Source: Loxodes magnus (Eukaryota > Ciliophora > Karyorelictea > Loxodida > Loxodidae). From it: 64,000 bases of DNA. The notes beneath the pieces are model-generated. The model saw nothing but the letters and a program-made list of their open reading frames with translations. It ran no database searches and was not told the DNA's origin. Below, one piece after another: positions 13,324 to 24,728 of the stretch (position 1 is its first letter; each line of letters begins with the position of its first letter). The stretch spans positions 434,001 to 498,000 of the forward strand of contig CAMPDV010000096.1 of the NCBI GenBank assembly GCA_946699065.1, written 5' to 3'. Made by a program: the position numbers and the translations under genes.

Positions 13324-14142
13324 TCAAGCCTTCTTCTCGATCTTTAAGCTTCCTTTTAAAAAAAGTTCTCTTATTCCTTTTGAACTAGTCCAGTCTTTCT
13401 TTTGCTTATCCATGTTTTAGGTCTTTATGAAATGTACGAAATTGTTTTTGGATATGTTTGGATTATTTTCGGTAAGTTTTTAAAGGAAGATGCTTTCAAT
13501 TATTTATAAATCTCAGTTTTAATCTCTGAATTCTGCGAAAGTTTCTTCGTTTCATGTAATTTACTAGGTTACATTATACCAATGCTTTTACCCATATATC
13601 AAAACGGGCAACTAAATAGCAACAATCTAAATGAGATCCTTTATGAATGCACTTATTACCTCCTTATCAACGAAAGGTCTTCTCTCACTATTGATAAAGA
13701 AGTCATATATATATTTGGATTTCTCTTTTGGACTACCAGTAGATAGCAAGATCACCATTAGATAAATATTCTTAATTTTGAATTCGTACTATATATCATT
13801 ATCGTAAGACTCTTCTGACATCTTTTTAATGCCTGGAGAATACTTTATATTTTTGGAAGAGGGATAATTTCTACTTAAGTTAAAGGATTTTTTCCTTTAA
13901 ACTACAAAACTTTTATATAAATCACTCAAAGGATTTTAGCTCTTAAAATCAGGTACTGTAAGTCTTAAATCTCTCAATATCTATTCTAGGCTACTTTGTA
14001 AAACATAAGGGTATCCCATATGATTCTAGAATATTTTGGTTATCTCACCAGGAGAAAGATTCTGATAGTTCAAACTTTTTTCGCTTTCCTCGAGCAAGCA
14101 ATACAAAGAATGCTTCTGATTCTTGCAAAAGTTGCATCCCAT
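13324..14142 (-). CDS. Short N-acylated MGC protein of unknown function
   Basis: 272 residues starting MGCNFCKNQK. A glycine at position 2 with nearby cysteines is the usual signal for N-myristoylation plus palmitoylation, so the product probably sits on the cytoplasmic face of a membrane. The body is mixed alpha-like (LSPGEITKIFQNHMGYPYV; VDKEVISAFIKDLIQIV). The C-terminal half carries TGA-encoded Trp in QITWNEET and RDQNWDLQ, followed by a basic end (LFLKGSLKIEKKA) and a TGA stop. No intron is needed. I recognise no family; an EF-hand-like or signalling-adaptor role would be a guess. A second, much longer MGC protein lies at 47751-50394; the two share only the acylation signal. Confidence 0.75.
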
Positions 14143-14599
14143 ATTTAGAAATTTATATCTTGCTGGTTTTATTTTCTAAGCAATTAAACGGTTAAAAGAA
14201 TAACTCTAATTACTAAATATTTAATAAATGTCAGCTAAATAAGTAAATACTTGCTATTTGCAACTCCATTCATATCTTGCTATATTAAATATTAACTAGC
14301 ATGCTTCTTATTTTTATGTAAGCAAGATACTTATTTACTATGCTATCTATCTCTTCATTATGCCTCTAAAGTATAACAATTTAATGTTTCATCGCTTTTA
14401 TATGTCTCTATGCTAGTGAGTATATTATTGGTTTCTTATAGTACTAAGGAATAAAAAAATGATAGTTTCTTATATTGAAAGCATCTATAATGTTAAAAGT
14501 AGAAGTTTATAGTGACAGTAAGGAAATATTAATGACTATGCTATTAAGTTTACTTACAGTTGGTAAAAGAATGGTTTGGTAAAGATATCATCAATAAAT
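14143..14599. other. Divergent promoter region
   Basis: Between the minus-strand MGC gene and the plus-strand TPR-like gene, so it should hold both promoters. AT-rich, no recognisable motif. An ATG at 14490 opens a coding-like stretch (MLKVEVYSD...) that could be a 5' exon of the next gene if two introns of about 31 and 34 nt are assumed; unproven. Confidence 0.45.
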
Positions 14600-15454
14600 A
14601 TGGAAACTGTTAATCTTTTTTATATTGAACAATCTATCAAAGTCAGGAAAAATAAGGTTGAAAGATTGGAGAATCATTTAAAACTTCTTAGACTATAATA
14701 GAACTCTTAAGAGAAAGCCTCTACTCTTTTCTAGTTGAGCAGAAATTTAGAGAAACTTGAAAAGTATGATGAAAGCTTGTAGACAGTTTTGCTTATAGAG
14801 CCTTACAATAACTTTTCAATGCTATGGAAGAAAATAAACGTTCTTTATAACTTGAACTAGTTTGATTTAGCATTGTTTGTTATATAGAACAACTAGCAGA
14901 TTAACCAGCAAGGAAATAATGATTACAGAGATTTGATAAGTTGACTTTATTACTACACTAATGATATTGTCAAAGCACTTTCTTATGCGACTCCAGCAAT
15001 AGCATATTGGGCAATAATTAACAATGACCTCAATATTAATGATCCTATTTTTTCAAATGCATAGAATTTTCAGAAGTAAATAGAGGAGTGAATTATATAT
15101 TAAATAAGAAACAGCCAAAAGTTAGATGATTCATAAGTTCAATCCTTAATATAATAGGAGCAAGATTTGTAATTTTCTATCAAGTTCTAGCCTAACAAGA
15201 AATAGCATTATTTGAAGTAACTATGGAGAATAAGATATGCTATTTGCTTAGTACTTCTATATCAAAATAAATTAGAGGAAACTAAATAAAAATTTCAACA
15301 ACTTATGGAAAATGGATTATGGAATTATGATATGAGTAACTTAAATGCTATTAAAGTGCTTAGAACTAAAATCTAGATATATGAAGGAAGAAAAGAAAGA
15401 ATAAACGCTTTATGGATTAGGAAATGCTTGCTAAAGGCTAGTGGTAAATAATGA
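14600..15454 (+). CDS. TPR-like helical protein
   Basis: About 283 residues, starting METVNLFYIEQSIKVRKN. Residues about 35-110 look like two or three tetratricopeptide-type helix pairs: LFQLSRNLEKLEKYDESLQT, VLLIEPYNNFSMLWKKINVL, then YNLNQFDLALFVIQ. The spacing of small and aromatic residues and the Pro after the second helix fit TPR. The rest is helical with an aromatic-rich patch (ISWLYYYTND, AIAYWAIINND). TPR repeats normally bind other proteins; the partner is unknown. The gene ends in tandem TAA TGA (15449-15454), so it does not tell which is the stop. An alternative 5' exon from 14490 is possible. Confidence 0.75.
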
Positions 15455-15542
15455 AAAATGTTTTATAATATTGATATAAAGCTCATACTATAAACTCTTA
15501 ATTGTATACTTACTTATTATCTTTAAAATTAGTTATATTAAT

Positions 15543-15845
15543 ATGCTGGATATTAACTTGGAAAATATAAACCCTTTATTAGAAGGGAAAGTTTATTGAT
15601 GATATTAATCAATTGATAATAAGTAGGAATCTATTAATTAAAAGGATATTTTAGATCTATATAATTTAGATGCAAATTTGTACTCAATAATCTATCTGAA
15701 TTTAAATTAAAATATATTGGTTACAATTGAATGTGAAGACAAAGATTTACTAGCATAACTTAATAATAAGTAAATTAGCTTAGATAAATAGACCAAAGGA
15801 TTAGGAGATAAAGATGGAAGTTTAATAAATTAGATATTTAAATAG
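15543..15845 (+). CDS. Possible small protein upstream of the tRNA
   Basis: Open frame from the ATG at 15543 to TAG at 15843-15845. The product starts MLDINLENINPLLEGK and is about 17% acidic, unlike most intergenic translations. A tandem TGA TGA (Trp-Trp) falls inside a possible 33-nt GT..AG intron starting right after GK; splicing would give about 89 residues and remove it. The end lies about 20 nt before the tRNA. No homology is recognised. If TAG were not the stop, the frame would run into the tRNA, which is weak evidence that TAG terminates here. Confidence 0.4.
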
Positions 15846-15866
15846 GGCATTATACTGAATATAGAA

Positions 15867-15939
15867 GCTCTTGTAGCTTAGTGGTTAAAGCGCTGGTCTT
15901 ATGAGCCAGAGATCGCGAGTTCGACCCTCGCCGAGAGCA
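15867..15939 (+). tRNA. tRNA-Ile, anticodon UAU
   Basis: A 73-nt cloverleaf: acceptor GCTCTTG pairing with CGAGAGC, D stem GCTT/AAGC, anticodon stem CTGGT/GCCAG with loop CTTATGA, variable AGATC, T arm GCGAG-TTCGACC-CTCGC, discriminator A. The anticodon is TAT, reading AUA (Ile), a very common codon in this AT-rich DNA. A five-T run follows directly, a typical RNA polymerase III terminator. No intron. Position 37 is G, where tRNAs reading ANN codons usually have A. The gene lies 33 nt upstream of lysA on the same strand. It is not a suppressor tRNA for TAA, TAG or TGA. Confidence 0.92.
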
Positions 15940-15944
15940 TTTTT
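15940..15944 (+). terminator. Pol III T-run terminator of the tRNA gene
   Basis: Five T residues immediately after the discriminator base, the normal RNA polymerase III stop signal. Confidence 0.75.
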
Positions 15945-15972
15945 GATATTAAGATTTTTTTTAATTTAAAAA

Positions 15973-17226
15973 ATGAAAAACTTGAGATAGACATTTTAAT
16001 AAGTTGACGTTCATTAGTTAGTAGAATAGTTTTCTACTCCATTGGTATTAGTAGATGAAGAAGTAATAAGAGATAGATGTAAAAAGCTAAAATAATACTT
16101 CCCAGATGCTTAATTTTATTATGCTGTGAAAGCAAATTATAATCCTTGGATCCTCTAGATTATACTTTCAGAAGGATTTGGAGTGGATGCAGTGAGTCCT
16201 AGAGAAGTAGAGATTGCTTTGAGATTGAAATGTCTACCTAATAAAATAAGTTATGTAGAAAACAACATGACAGATGAGGATATGGAATTTTCAGTAAGTA
16301 AAGGAATTAATTTAATAATAGGCTCTTTATCTAGACTTTAGAAATATTGCTAGTATAAGCCTAACAGCAGTATTGGAATTAGAGTTAATGGAAGCATAGA
16401 AGCAGGTCATCATTAGAAAGTTATTACATCAGGTCCATTATCAAAGTTTGGTATTGATTATGATGACATTGAAAAGGCAGTTCTTTTAGCTGCTAATTAT
16501 AACGTAAAAATTGAAACAGTTCAACAACATATTGGATCTGGTATGCTTGATCCTGAACCCATTTTGAGAGCAGCTTAAGCTTTGATGCAGCAAATTAAAA
16601 AGATGCCTGATGTTAAGCATATAGATTTTGGAGGAGGTTTTGGAATCCCATATTAGCCTACTTAAAATCCATTGGATATTGAAAAGTTAAGCGTTAACTT
16701 TTTAAAAAATTTTGAAGAATTCAAGTAGCAAGAAAATAGAAATTTCACCTACGCATTTGAACCAGGGAGGTTTATAATTGCAGAAAGTTCAGCTCTTTTA
16801 GCAAGAGTAAATACTAAAAAAGTAAATACTTAAGGTAGAACATTTTTAGGAACTGATTCAGGATTTAATCATTTAATACGACCTGCAATGTATGGCAGCT
16901 ATCATCATATAATAAACCTAACTTATTAGCTTAAAAGATAATAAGAATCATAAGAGGATATTTTATATGATATCTGTGGAAATTTATGTGAAAGTGCTGA
17001 TTTTTTTGGAAGAGAACGAAAATTACCTGAAACAAACGAAAATGACATATTAGCCATAATGGATGTAGGAGCTTATGGTCTTTCAATGGCTTCTGACTAT
17101 AACTTAAGAGGATTTCCAGCCGAAATTTTGGTTAAAGAGGGAAAATTCCAACTTATTCGCGAAAGATAGAGTTTCGAAGATATGATGATAAATTTCAAAT
17201 TCAATTTCGAAAAGGAAAACTCTTAA
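15973..17226 (+). CDS. lysA: Diaminopimelate decarboxylase
   Basis: A PLP enzyme (417 residues) that decarboxylates meso-diaminopimelate to L-lysine, the last step of the DAP lysine pathway. Seen: PLP lysine in YYAVKANYN (Lys53), HIGSGM, the glycine-rich phosphate loop [20 protein letters not shown], the substrate-site sequence [13 protein letters not shown], the catalytic cysteine region [12 protein letters not shown] and [12 protein letters not shown]. The RPAMYG and [14 protein letters not shown] pattern separates it from ornithine decarboxylases. There are no introns. The conserved C-terminus (IRERQSFEDMM) is followed after 13 residues by TAA at 17224-17226; the next in-frame TGA is at 17707, so TAA is very probably the stop. 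A DAP-pathway enzyme is unusual in a ciliate; bacterial transfer is possible but not shown by this window. Confidence 0.93.
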
Positions 17227-18621
17227 ATTTAATAATAACTATAAAGCACACTAATTCAACTTCAATTATCTTTCATTCTATTAGCACTTCTTTAATAAGA
17301 TCTTAAACTCTCTTCCTTATTTTTAAATACTAAAAATTTCCAATAATTCAAATATCAAATGATCGTTAATTTTTGGAAGGAAGGTATATATATATTAGAT
17401 GTGTTAATAAGAGTAATCTTCTAGATGTAGTATATTAATCATTAATTTCTTAAAACTATTATATTTAAATATCATATTCTAGTTAAATTAGATAACTTAT
17501 TACAAATCTAGAAACCTATTTAGATTTTTAGTTCTAGCAATTAACTTTTTAATTTCTAACTTATTCTATCATAGAAATAAGTTTGCTTCATATATCATAT
17601 ACCCAAATATCGCTATGACTTAATGCTAAATTTAGGAATGTATCTGATTACTTTTTCCCAACCAACATTAAAAGATAGATATATATCATCTTTATCTATA
17701 CTTTATTGAGTTTAAAGAACAGAATATACATAATAATTTAGTTAACTAGGTGACTAAATTGAAATGTCTTATAAAGGATTTAATAAATACTACAGTTGCT
17801 CTTACATGCATACCTTATAATTATTAATATAATTTTAATTTAGACTAAAATGCTTACTAACTAATATCCAGTTATTACATATATATCTGTATTTGTTATA
17901 AATACAATCGATATCTTAATGAAAATGTTTAAGTAGAAAAAAAGTTATAAAAGTTTGAGACAGGGGAATAAAGCGAAGACATCTAATAAGTAATATTTAA
18001 GTACTAATATAATGATATATTAATAAATAGATAGCTATTTAATTAATTAATAGAGATAAAGTCTAATTTAATGCTTTAATGGGCTATATTATTTAAGAAT
18101 AGATACTTCTTTGTTAATAGGTATTTTTATTGGCTAAGGAGGAACTATTCAACAATTAGTTTTGGTAGTTAAGCTTTAAACTTATTAAACAATATAGTGG
18201 AATAATAATTAATCAAGTAGGGATATTAATATAAAGGAGAAAGGAGCTTATTTAAGTTTAAATAAATATTACTTCTATAAAAGAAAGTTTATACCCTTTA
18301 GATTAATTACAATAAGTTAAATCCCTTATTAGGTAAATAGTATATACACTATACAATCACCTTATTATTCATTGCACTTTATTACATTTTAAGCAGATTA
18401 AACTTACAGAGAGATAAACTTGGTCTGGATTTATTATATTTAGCCAGAATTCAAATTAGATTTTTTTCTTATTCGAATTTTTTATCTATCGATTTTTAGA
18501 AAATATATCTGTATAAGCTAAGCAAAGTGAATGTAATAAGATAGCATTTTAGTATAAGAACAGATGAAATTTAAAGAGCATAAGAATGTTTATATACAAA
18601 TAAGGAATTAAAAATAGTTGC
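17227..18621. other. AT-rich intergenic DNA, no confident gene
   Basis: Lies between the 3' ends of lysA (plus) and the Zn-ribbon gene (minus). An open, hydrophobic reading at about 18130-18560 (plus) contains glycine- and proline-bearing stretches but no start, domain or acidic balance to support it. Confidence 0.45.
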
Positions 18622-20819
18622 TCAACTCTTGAATAACTGATTTCCACATGTTTTACAAAAGTGAGTTACAATTGGAATGGCGTCCTCTGTGTCAATATAA
18701 GAAGAACAGCAAAATAGGCTTTATAAAAAGGAGGGTTCTTTTTATCTATATTATACCTTACATAGAACGGCTTGGAGAAATATCATTAAAACTGACACTT
18801 GCAACGGATACTCTATCACAGTTACATTTTGGACAAAAAATAAGCTAAGGTCTGTTAGAAAAGTGCTCTGTAGAAATTTACTTACATCATTTTAATCTCA
18901 ATGTCTTAAGAATATGCTTAAATTTATCTTTACATTTGCTCTGCTTAAGTATCTATTTTCAAAGCTTATTTTGCATCTTCAAAAATAACATCAAAAGGCA
19001 AATCATTTTTAATTTAATGAGATTCCCGGAAAAGGAAATTAGGCATATTCATTTCCAGCTCATCTTAGTCATTATTAAGAGCAGTTCTAGGAACTACATA
19101 AATGCCATCTTGTGGCTTTCTTTGAAACTTAGTTACTATTCTTTGCTCAAAAGAAATTGATAGTTTTTCCATCGTTGTAAATCTTTCTGAATCAATGCTT
19201 CTTGTGGGGGAATTCATTAAGTTTCCTGCTTTAAAAGATTTCCTAAAAGGTGTATTTTCTATTGATCTAAACATTCCATTTGCTTTTCCTTTATTTTATT
19301 AATTGAAATTTTTTTGCTTTGAAGGAGTTGGAAATCATTATAACATTTAGTTAATACTATTTTAGTAACTTATTTCGTGATCTAGCTGTGAAATTCCTTC
19401 TTATTACAGTTTTTTAGAGTTTGGGTATCTGTGAAAGTTTATAAAATCCTGCTAGTCTATAGAATCTTCCATTTTTTATTTATGTGTTGACATCTCTTAC
19501 GACTAGTTTACATTCCTATACTTCTACTAATTATTTTGCTAGTAGTTCCTAGTTTTAGTTTCTAATACTTATTTAGTTTAAGTTTGCTGATTATTGTTCA
19601 TTAAATTGCTGCTTTAATTATTCTATTAACTAGTTAAAATTTAATTTTAATTAAGCTATTTTGGAAACTAAGGAGTCAGGTTCGATGGAGAGAAAATAAA
19701 GTTAATTTCTTTCTATTAAAATGAGTTATCTATTTGATACTGAAGGGTACGCTAAGAATTTTATAAACTGTTGTTATTTTCCTAGAGTGGGTAGTTGTTA
19801 AAACTTAAAGATTGCTATTGTTAATCGTATTCTTGGACAGTTAAAGACTTATTTATATCATAATTCTTAGAAGCTTTTCTTGAATTAGTTTTACTTTCTA
19901 GATGTGTCTACATTATATTGTAGCCAGGTGGAGGTTAATCAAATTCCATCTGTCTTTCAGTATTTTAATTTCCTTCTTAGATGAAATTTCCTGTTTTACG
20001 TTACTGATTCTCTATATAGTCTAGTTTTTATTCTATTTCTACTAAATTTCTGTTGAAAGGAGAATTACTGCGATTTACTTTTTCTGTCTAATTTTTCTGT
20101 TCAGCCTCAGCTATAGATTAAGTTTTACTTTCCATTTACTGTTTTTGCTATTATTCTTAATCATTATTGCTATAGTCACTTTGTTCAAGAGAAAAGACCT
20201 TTTAACTAGATTCTAAAAAAGTAGATTTTCCTAATAGTTTTTCATGATTAACTTCTTAAGTGCTAACGAATTAACTAGGGTCTTACAAGGAAACTAGAGG
20301 ACTTCTAAATCTAAACTATTCCTCAATTTCTATATTTTGCTATTATGACTGAGGATGTTGGTTCTAATTCTCAAAATATTTGTCTCTACTCTATTTATTT
20401 CAATTAGGACTGGAGCCATTTGAATAATTCTACTCCTAATCTTTCAAAAGTATAGGAGAAAACTGTAACTATTATTGTTGATTTTCCTCTTAGTTGCTTT
20501 AGTCTCTAATATCTATTTGTTTTTCCATTTCTATTTATAAAATCCAAGAGTTTATAAACTAATGTATATAACTTCTATTTAAGTAGGAAAAGTACTTAGG
20601 TAGTAATATTTTTACACCTTCCTTTTGCATTCTATTGAATATCACTTTCATGCCTCTACTTCCTTTATCTCTACTTCTACTCACAATCAATACAAAAGGC
20701 ATTTTGTATAGTTTCTTTTTAAATGCTCTTTACTTTTTTTCTATTTCCTTCTAGAAAATTATCCTATATTATGAAAAAGGTACAGTGGGTACTTGTAAAC
20801 TCAATTTTATGAAGCGCAT
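18622..20819 (-). CDS. Q/N-rich protein with C-terminal two-CxxC zinc ribbon
   Basis: About 721 residues. The N-terminal 100 residues are mixed and basic (start MRFIKLSLQV; IEKKQRAFKKKL). Residues about 100-550 are Gln/Asn/Ser-rich and probably disordered (QQQQLQF, NNYPLQENNN). The C-terminal third is charged (MFRSIENTPFRKSFKAG). The last 80 residues carry two zinc knuckles, LIFCPKCNCDR and THFCKTCGNQLF, ending FKS-TGA. Two 16-nt introns (18866-18881 and 18746-18761) fall around the first knuckle, and only their removal brings both CxxC motifs into one frame. The paired CxxC layout recalls the Yippee/Mis18 type of zinc fold, but conserved glycines and tryptophans between them are not clear, so this is tentative. 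The start could instead be the ATG at 20528. Confidence 0.75.
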
Positions 20820-21771
20820 AAAGTATTAGCTTTGAAAATTGATAGAAGCTAAATTAGATAATTTTAAAGGATAAGATTATCAAGCTAATTATTGGAAGTA
20901 CTATTAGCAATCATTTGGGAACAATATGATGATAATTTAGGGCTTTTTATGTAAAATGGTAATTGTTAAATGCTCTTTACTGAGTAAATAATCTACTATA
21001 GTACTGCTAAATAGAGCTAAAGTGTATTTATTAAATTAAATAGCCATTAGTTAGAATAATAAGCAATAGAAAGGCTTAGGAATATATTTGAAAATGGAGA
21101 ATACTCATTAAGCTATTAAATCTAGTATTAAATAAAGATAGGTTTTAAATTATTAATTGATAATAAGATATCTACTAGCTATTATTCCCTCTAGTTAAAT
21201 AAAGACTAATATCTTGACAATGGTATAATAATAAGCATAAGCATCGTACTTTACTTAATATGTATTAAGTTTTATCTCAAAGCAATACTATAATTCTCTT
21301 TCTAGTCCAACCACTTCCAAAGCAGTGGATTAATCTTTTAATATAAGATAAATTGCTTAATTTAGATTAATTTAGTTCATTATATGCTTAGCTTTAGAAA
21401 TTGCTTAATAAAGTAGAATCTTCAATAAAGTACTTTATTTACTTTCTATTTAAGTATCTAAATATCTATCTACTAATTCAAAAGCTTTAGGATAAAATCT
21501 CATAATAAGCATTTAGTTCTCATTCTACATCAAGATTACATTAACTCTATTTCAACCTTATACTCCAGCATATCCAATGATTAAGTAAAAAGAAGTTAAA
21601 AAAGGTAAATATAGTGAAAGCATAAAAAGCTAGGCAAAAGCTAAATAAGAACTTAGTTTGTGCAGATGATATAAGATAAGCTAGATATGAAGCTTAAGAA
21701 AGATGCAGTTTGGTATTATATGTTTATATATTTGGATTTTCAAATCAATTTTTAAGGAATAACTTATAAAA
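20820..21771. other. Divergent intergenic region
   Basis: Separates a minus-strand and a plus-strand gene and should contain both promoters. A long open frame exists on the plus strand around 21000-21600, but its translation is hydrophobic and nearly free of acidic residues, as expected of noncoding AT-rich DNA. Confidence 0.45.
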
Positions 21772-24318
21772 ATGGCAAAATAACATAACTTTTCCTTTAG
21801 AAATACTCTCATTGATACTGTAAGACTTCATATTAGGGAATTATTCAAATCAAGGACTATTAGAAAATAGTTGAAAGGAATAATACTGAAGAGTCGATAT
21901 AGAGCTTAGCGCTTTATCTTTAGGAGTAGGAGTATAAATAACTCTAAGGTATTCTATCATTATAGATACTTCTAGAAGGATTTATCAGAAGCATTAAATG
22001 AATTCTAGAATAGCTAAAGCAAGGAAATTATTTTAGCTCTCAGCTATATTTAAGAAATCAAGATAGTTAGCTAAGCTAAGAAGGTTTATATAGTGAACTA
22101 AGGTAATTCTTATTGATAAGCGCTTTTATGAAATTGACCGTTTAAAGTCATATATTAAGAGGTTAGTTGAGGAAAATAAGATTTTGCAATGCAGTTGTCA
22201 GTGTGGCCAACAAATCGTAGTAAAATAGAACTAAAAGAGTAATAAAATTTTGCTTCCTCCAAAGGTTTAAACTACTTTTACTAAAAAGGAGATTAAATTA
22301 CCTACCAATACTTATAACTTGGAATAAGCTGAGGAATATGCAGAAGCTGTATTTAATAAATAAATTGTCTTTAGGAATCCTATTTAAGCTAACTCTGCTC
22401 TTTCGTTATAAAGCAGATCTCAAACATGTTCCCCAAGAAGTGAATTTTTATCAAATGGTTTGTCTTAAGACAACACTTTTAAAAGCGTGAGAAGTAATAT
22501 TCATGATAGATTATACTAAGAAAGCTTTGGAAAGAAGTAAAAGTAAGAATAAATAGAACTTTAGAAGGAGTTTAAGGAACTGAAAGATTGTACTTTTAGA
22601 CCTGATTTAAGTTTGACTGCTGGAAAGAATCTAAGTCAAATATCTTAAAATGACTTACAAAGTAACGTTTATGATAGGCTAAGTTGTACCTACAATAAAC
22701 TAAAATCAGAAGACTCTTCAGAAAAAGATTAATATGAGCTAAAAGACTGCACTTTCCGTCCTGATATCTCACTCACTAATACACTATCCAGAAAAGCAAA
22801 CGAAACCTTTGCCTAACTTCATAATGATTACGAAAAAAAGCAAAACTATTTGAGAGCAAAGCAGATTCAGCAAAGTAACTTAGAGATAAAAGAATGCACA
22901 TTTTAACCTTCCATTTTAGGATCATCAATCAGGAAAAATATTTAGTAAGAAGAATTAAGCAACAATTAAGCAATCTCTCAGAAAGTTTACGATCGTTTAT
23001 ACTCATAATTTTAAACCAACCAAACTAATAGAGCTAAGCAAGAAAAGATAGTTTAAGAAGAAGCTTTAAAAGAATGCACATTTATTCCATAAATAAGTGG
23101 GTAAAGTAGATCAACTAAGGCGAGTATAAATTAGCGTAATACAAGCAATCCTCCATTATAAACATTTGATAGACTTTATAATCACAGAGAAACATAGGAA
23201 CATATGCTTAATAATCTAAAAAAGATAGTAGAATAAGAATAGAAGCTAAAACTTGAAAAATCTATTCCAGATTATATACTTAGAAAAAAGAAAAATTATA
23301 TAAGATCTAATTCTAGCGAGGCTTTTGAAAGATTATATGAAGATAGCAAAAAAAAAAAGTAAAAGCAAGACCAAGCTAAAGAAGATCTAATGAAGGAGTA
23401 AGGAGTTAGCTTTAATCCTAAGATAAACAAACTTTCTCAATAAATGACAGTTTAGAAAGAAAAAGAAGAAAGCTTAAAGGAACATTAGAAATAAAGTAAA
23501 AGTTAGATAAAATAAAGACCTTATGTTTAGTCCAGCTAATTCGAAGAATTCAAAAAGAATAGAAACTTTAGCAGTAAAAGATAAGATATTCAGTAGAAAA
23601 CGAATTAGTAAAACTAGCAGATACAGGAAGGCATGAAGAAGGATGCTATTTAAAAGGTAAGAGAAGAATTTCAAAGATGGAAGTTAAAATAAGATTAAGA
23701 TGCAATGGAATTTAGTGCAAGTAAGGATAGATAACTTATTCCTAAAATGGTTTGTAAGTTTTTAAAATTTCAGAAGCTAAAACTTTTTAAGATACCTAAT
23801 TGATTCAACATATGTATCTTAAAAAAGGAAAAGAAAGCTAGGATTATGAATAACCTTAAGTAGAAGTAAAATCAAATGTTAAAGAACTTTTAAACTGTGA
23901 AGAGTAAAATGATTAATATGATATACATCAAAACTAGCGATAAATATAATAGTAATTAGCTAACTAAGAATTAATTTAATTTCAGCAATCGAATTAGGAA
24001 AATGCTTATTAGCAAAAGTATTCATATTCATATGCTTATTAAGTGACAAGAAAAAAAGATTCAAATAATCAATCAGAAGAATAATAATAAGAAACTAAAT
24101 AGAAGATATAGCAAGGAATATAGATGCCTAAAGAAACATACAAGTATAGGAGTATTACTTACTCTGAATAAAAATAAAAAACTAACGAATTCTAAACTCC
24201 TGACTAAAATATGAGCGAAAATGAGTAGTAATAAGAGGAAGAATAGTAAAATTATTCTTAAATAAAGGAAGAAAGAGGATCCAATATTTACGAAGGTCTC
24301 TTTAACAAATTTTATTGA
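21772..24318 (+). CDS. CTFxP-repeat cytoskeletal-type protein
   Basis: About 835 residues. The N-terminus is basic and helical (MAKQHNFSFRNTLIDTVRLH; LFKSRTIRKQLKG), then a Cys motif CSCQCGQQ. The central half repeats a module three or four times: a charged helix, then KDCTFRPDL, KDCTFRPDI, KECTFQPSI, KECTFIPQI, each followed by a linker and a VYDRLY-like motif. The C-terminal third is Gln/Glu-rich. Two introns are inferred: 19 nt (22084-22102; position less certain) and 20 nt (23754-23773). The end is TGA at 24316-24318 after FNKFY. Cys-Thr-Phe-x-Pro repeats with DRLY spacers are familiar from large protist proteins of the cytoskeleton and flagellum, but I know of no biochemical function. 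Confidence 0.8.
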
Positions 24319-24728
24319 GTTGAACGGAACTTTTATATAGAGTTTATTTATTCATTAATAGCTTTTAATTCTCTTTAATATTTTAGCATTCATAATAATT
24401 ATTAAATATGCAAAATCAAAAGGGTTTGCATTTTAAATAGTTCTACCAAACAGAGAAATAATATCCTTCTAAAATTTCTTTATAGAATTTAAAAATTATG
24501 TTACTAGTTTTTCATCTTTCTTATCATTATTGATATAAATCAGATTTATAATATTACTTATTAATGATACTCTAAAAATTCTGATGTAAAGAATTGCTTA
24601 TATAAATTTTCAAGAGATATAGCTTTAGCTTAGTAATCTTTATAGTAGAGAAATTATTAGAAGGATTATCTATCTTTCTTATGTATTAAATTGAGATAAT
24701 TTTGAAATATTTAAAAACATACAAAAAA
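24319..24728. other. Short intergenic gap between converging genes
   Basis: 3' flanks of the CTFxP gene and the zinc-finger/ankyrin gene. AT-rich; nothing recognised. Confidence 0.5.

Noticed and set aside
15867-15939. Suppressor tRNA reading TAA
   Set aside because: The bases TTA occur in the loop, but correct folding puts TAT at positions 34-36, so it reads AUA.
18130-18560. Hydrophobic open frame downstream of lysA
   Set aside because: No start codon, few acidic residues and no domain; composition equals surrounding intergenic DNA.
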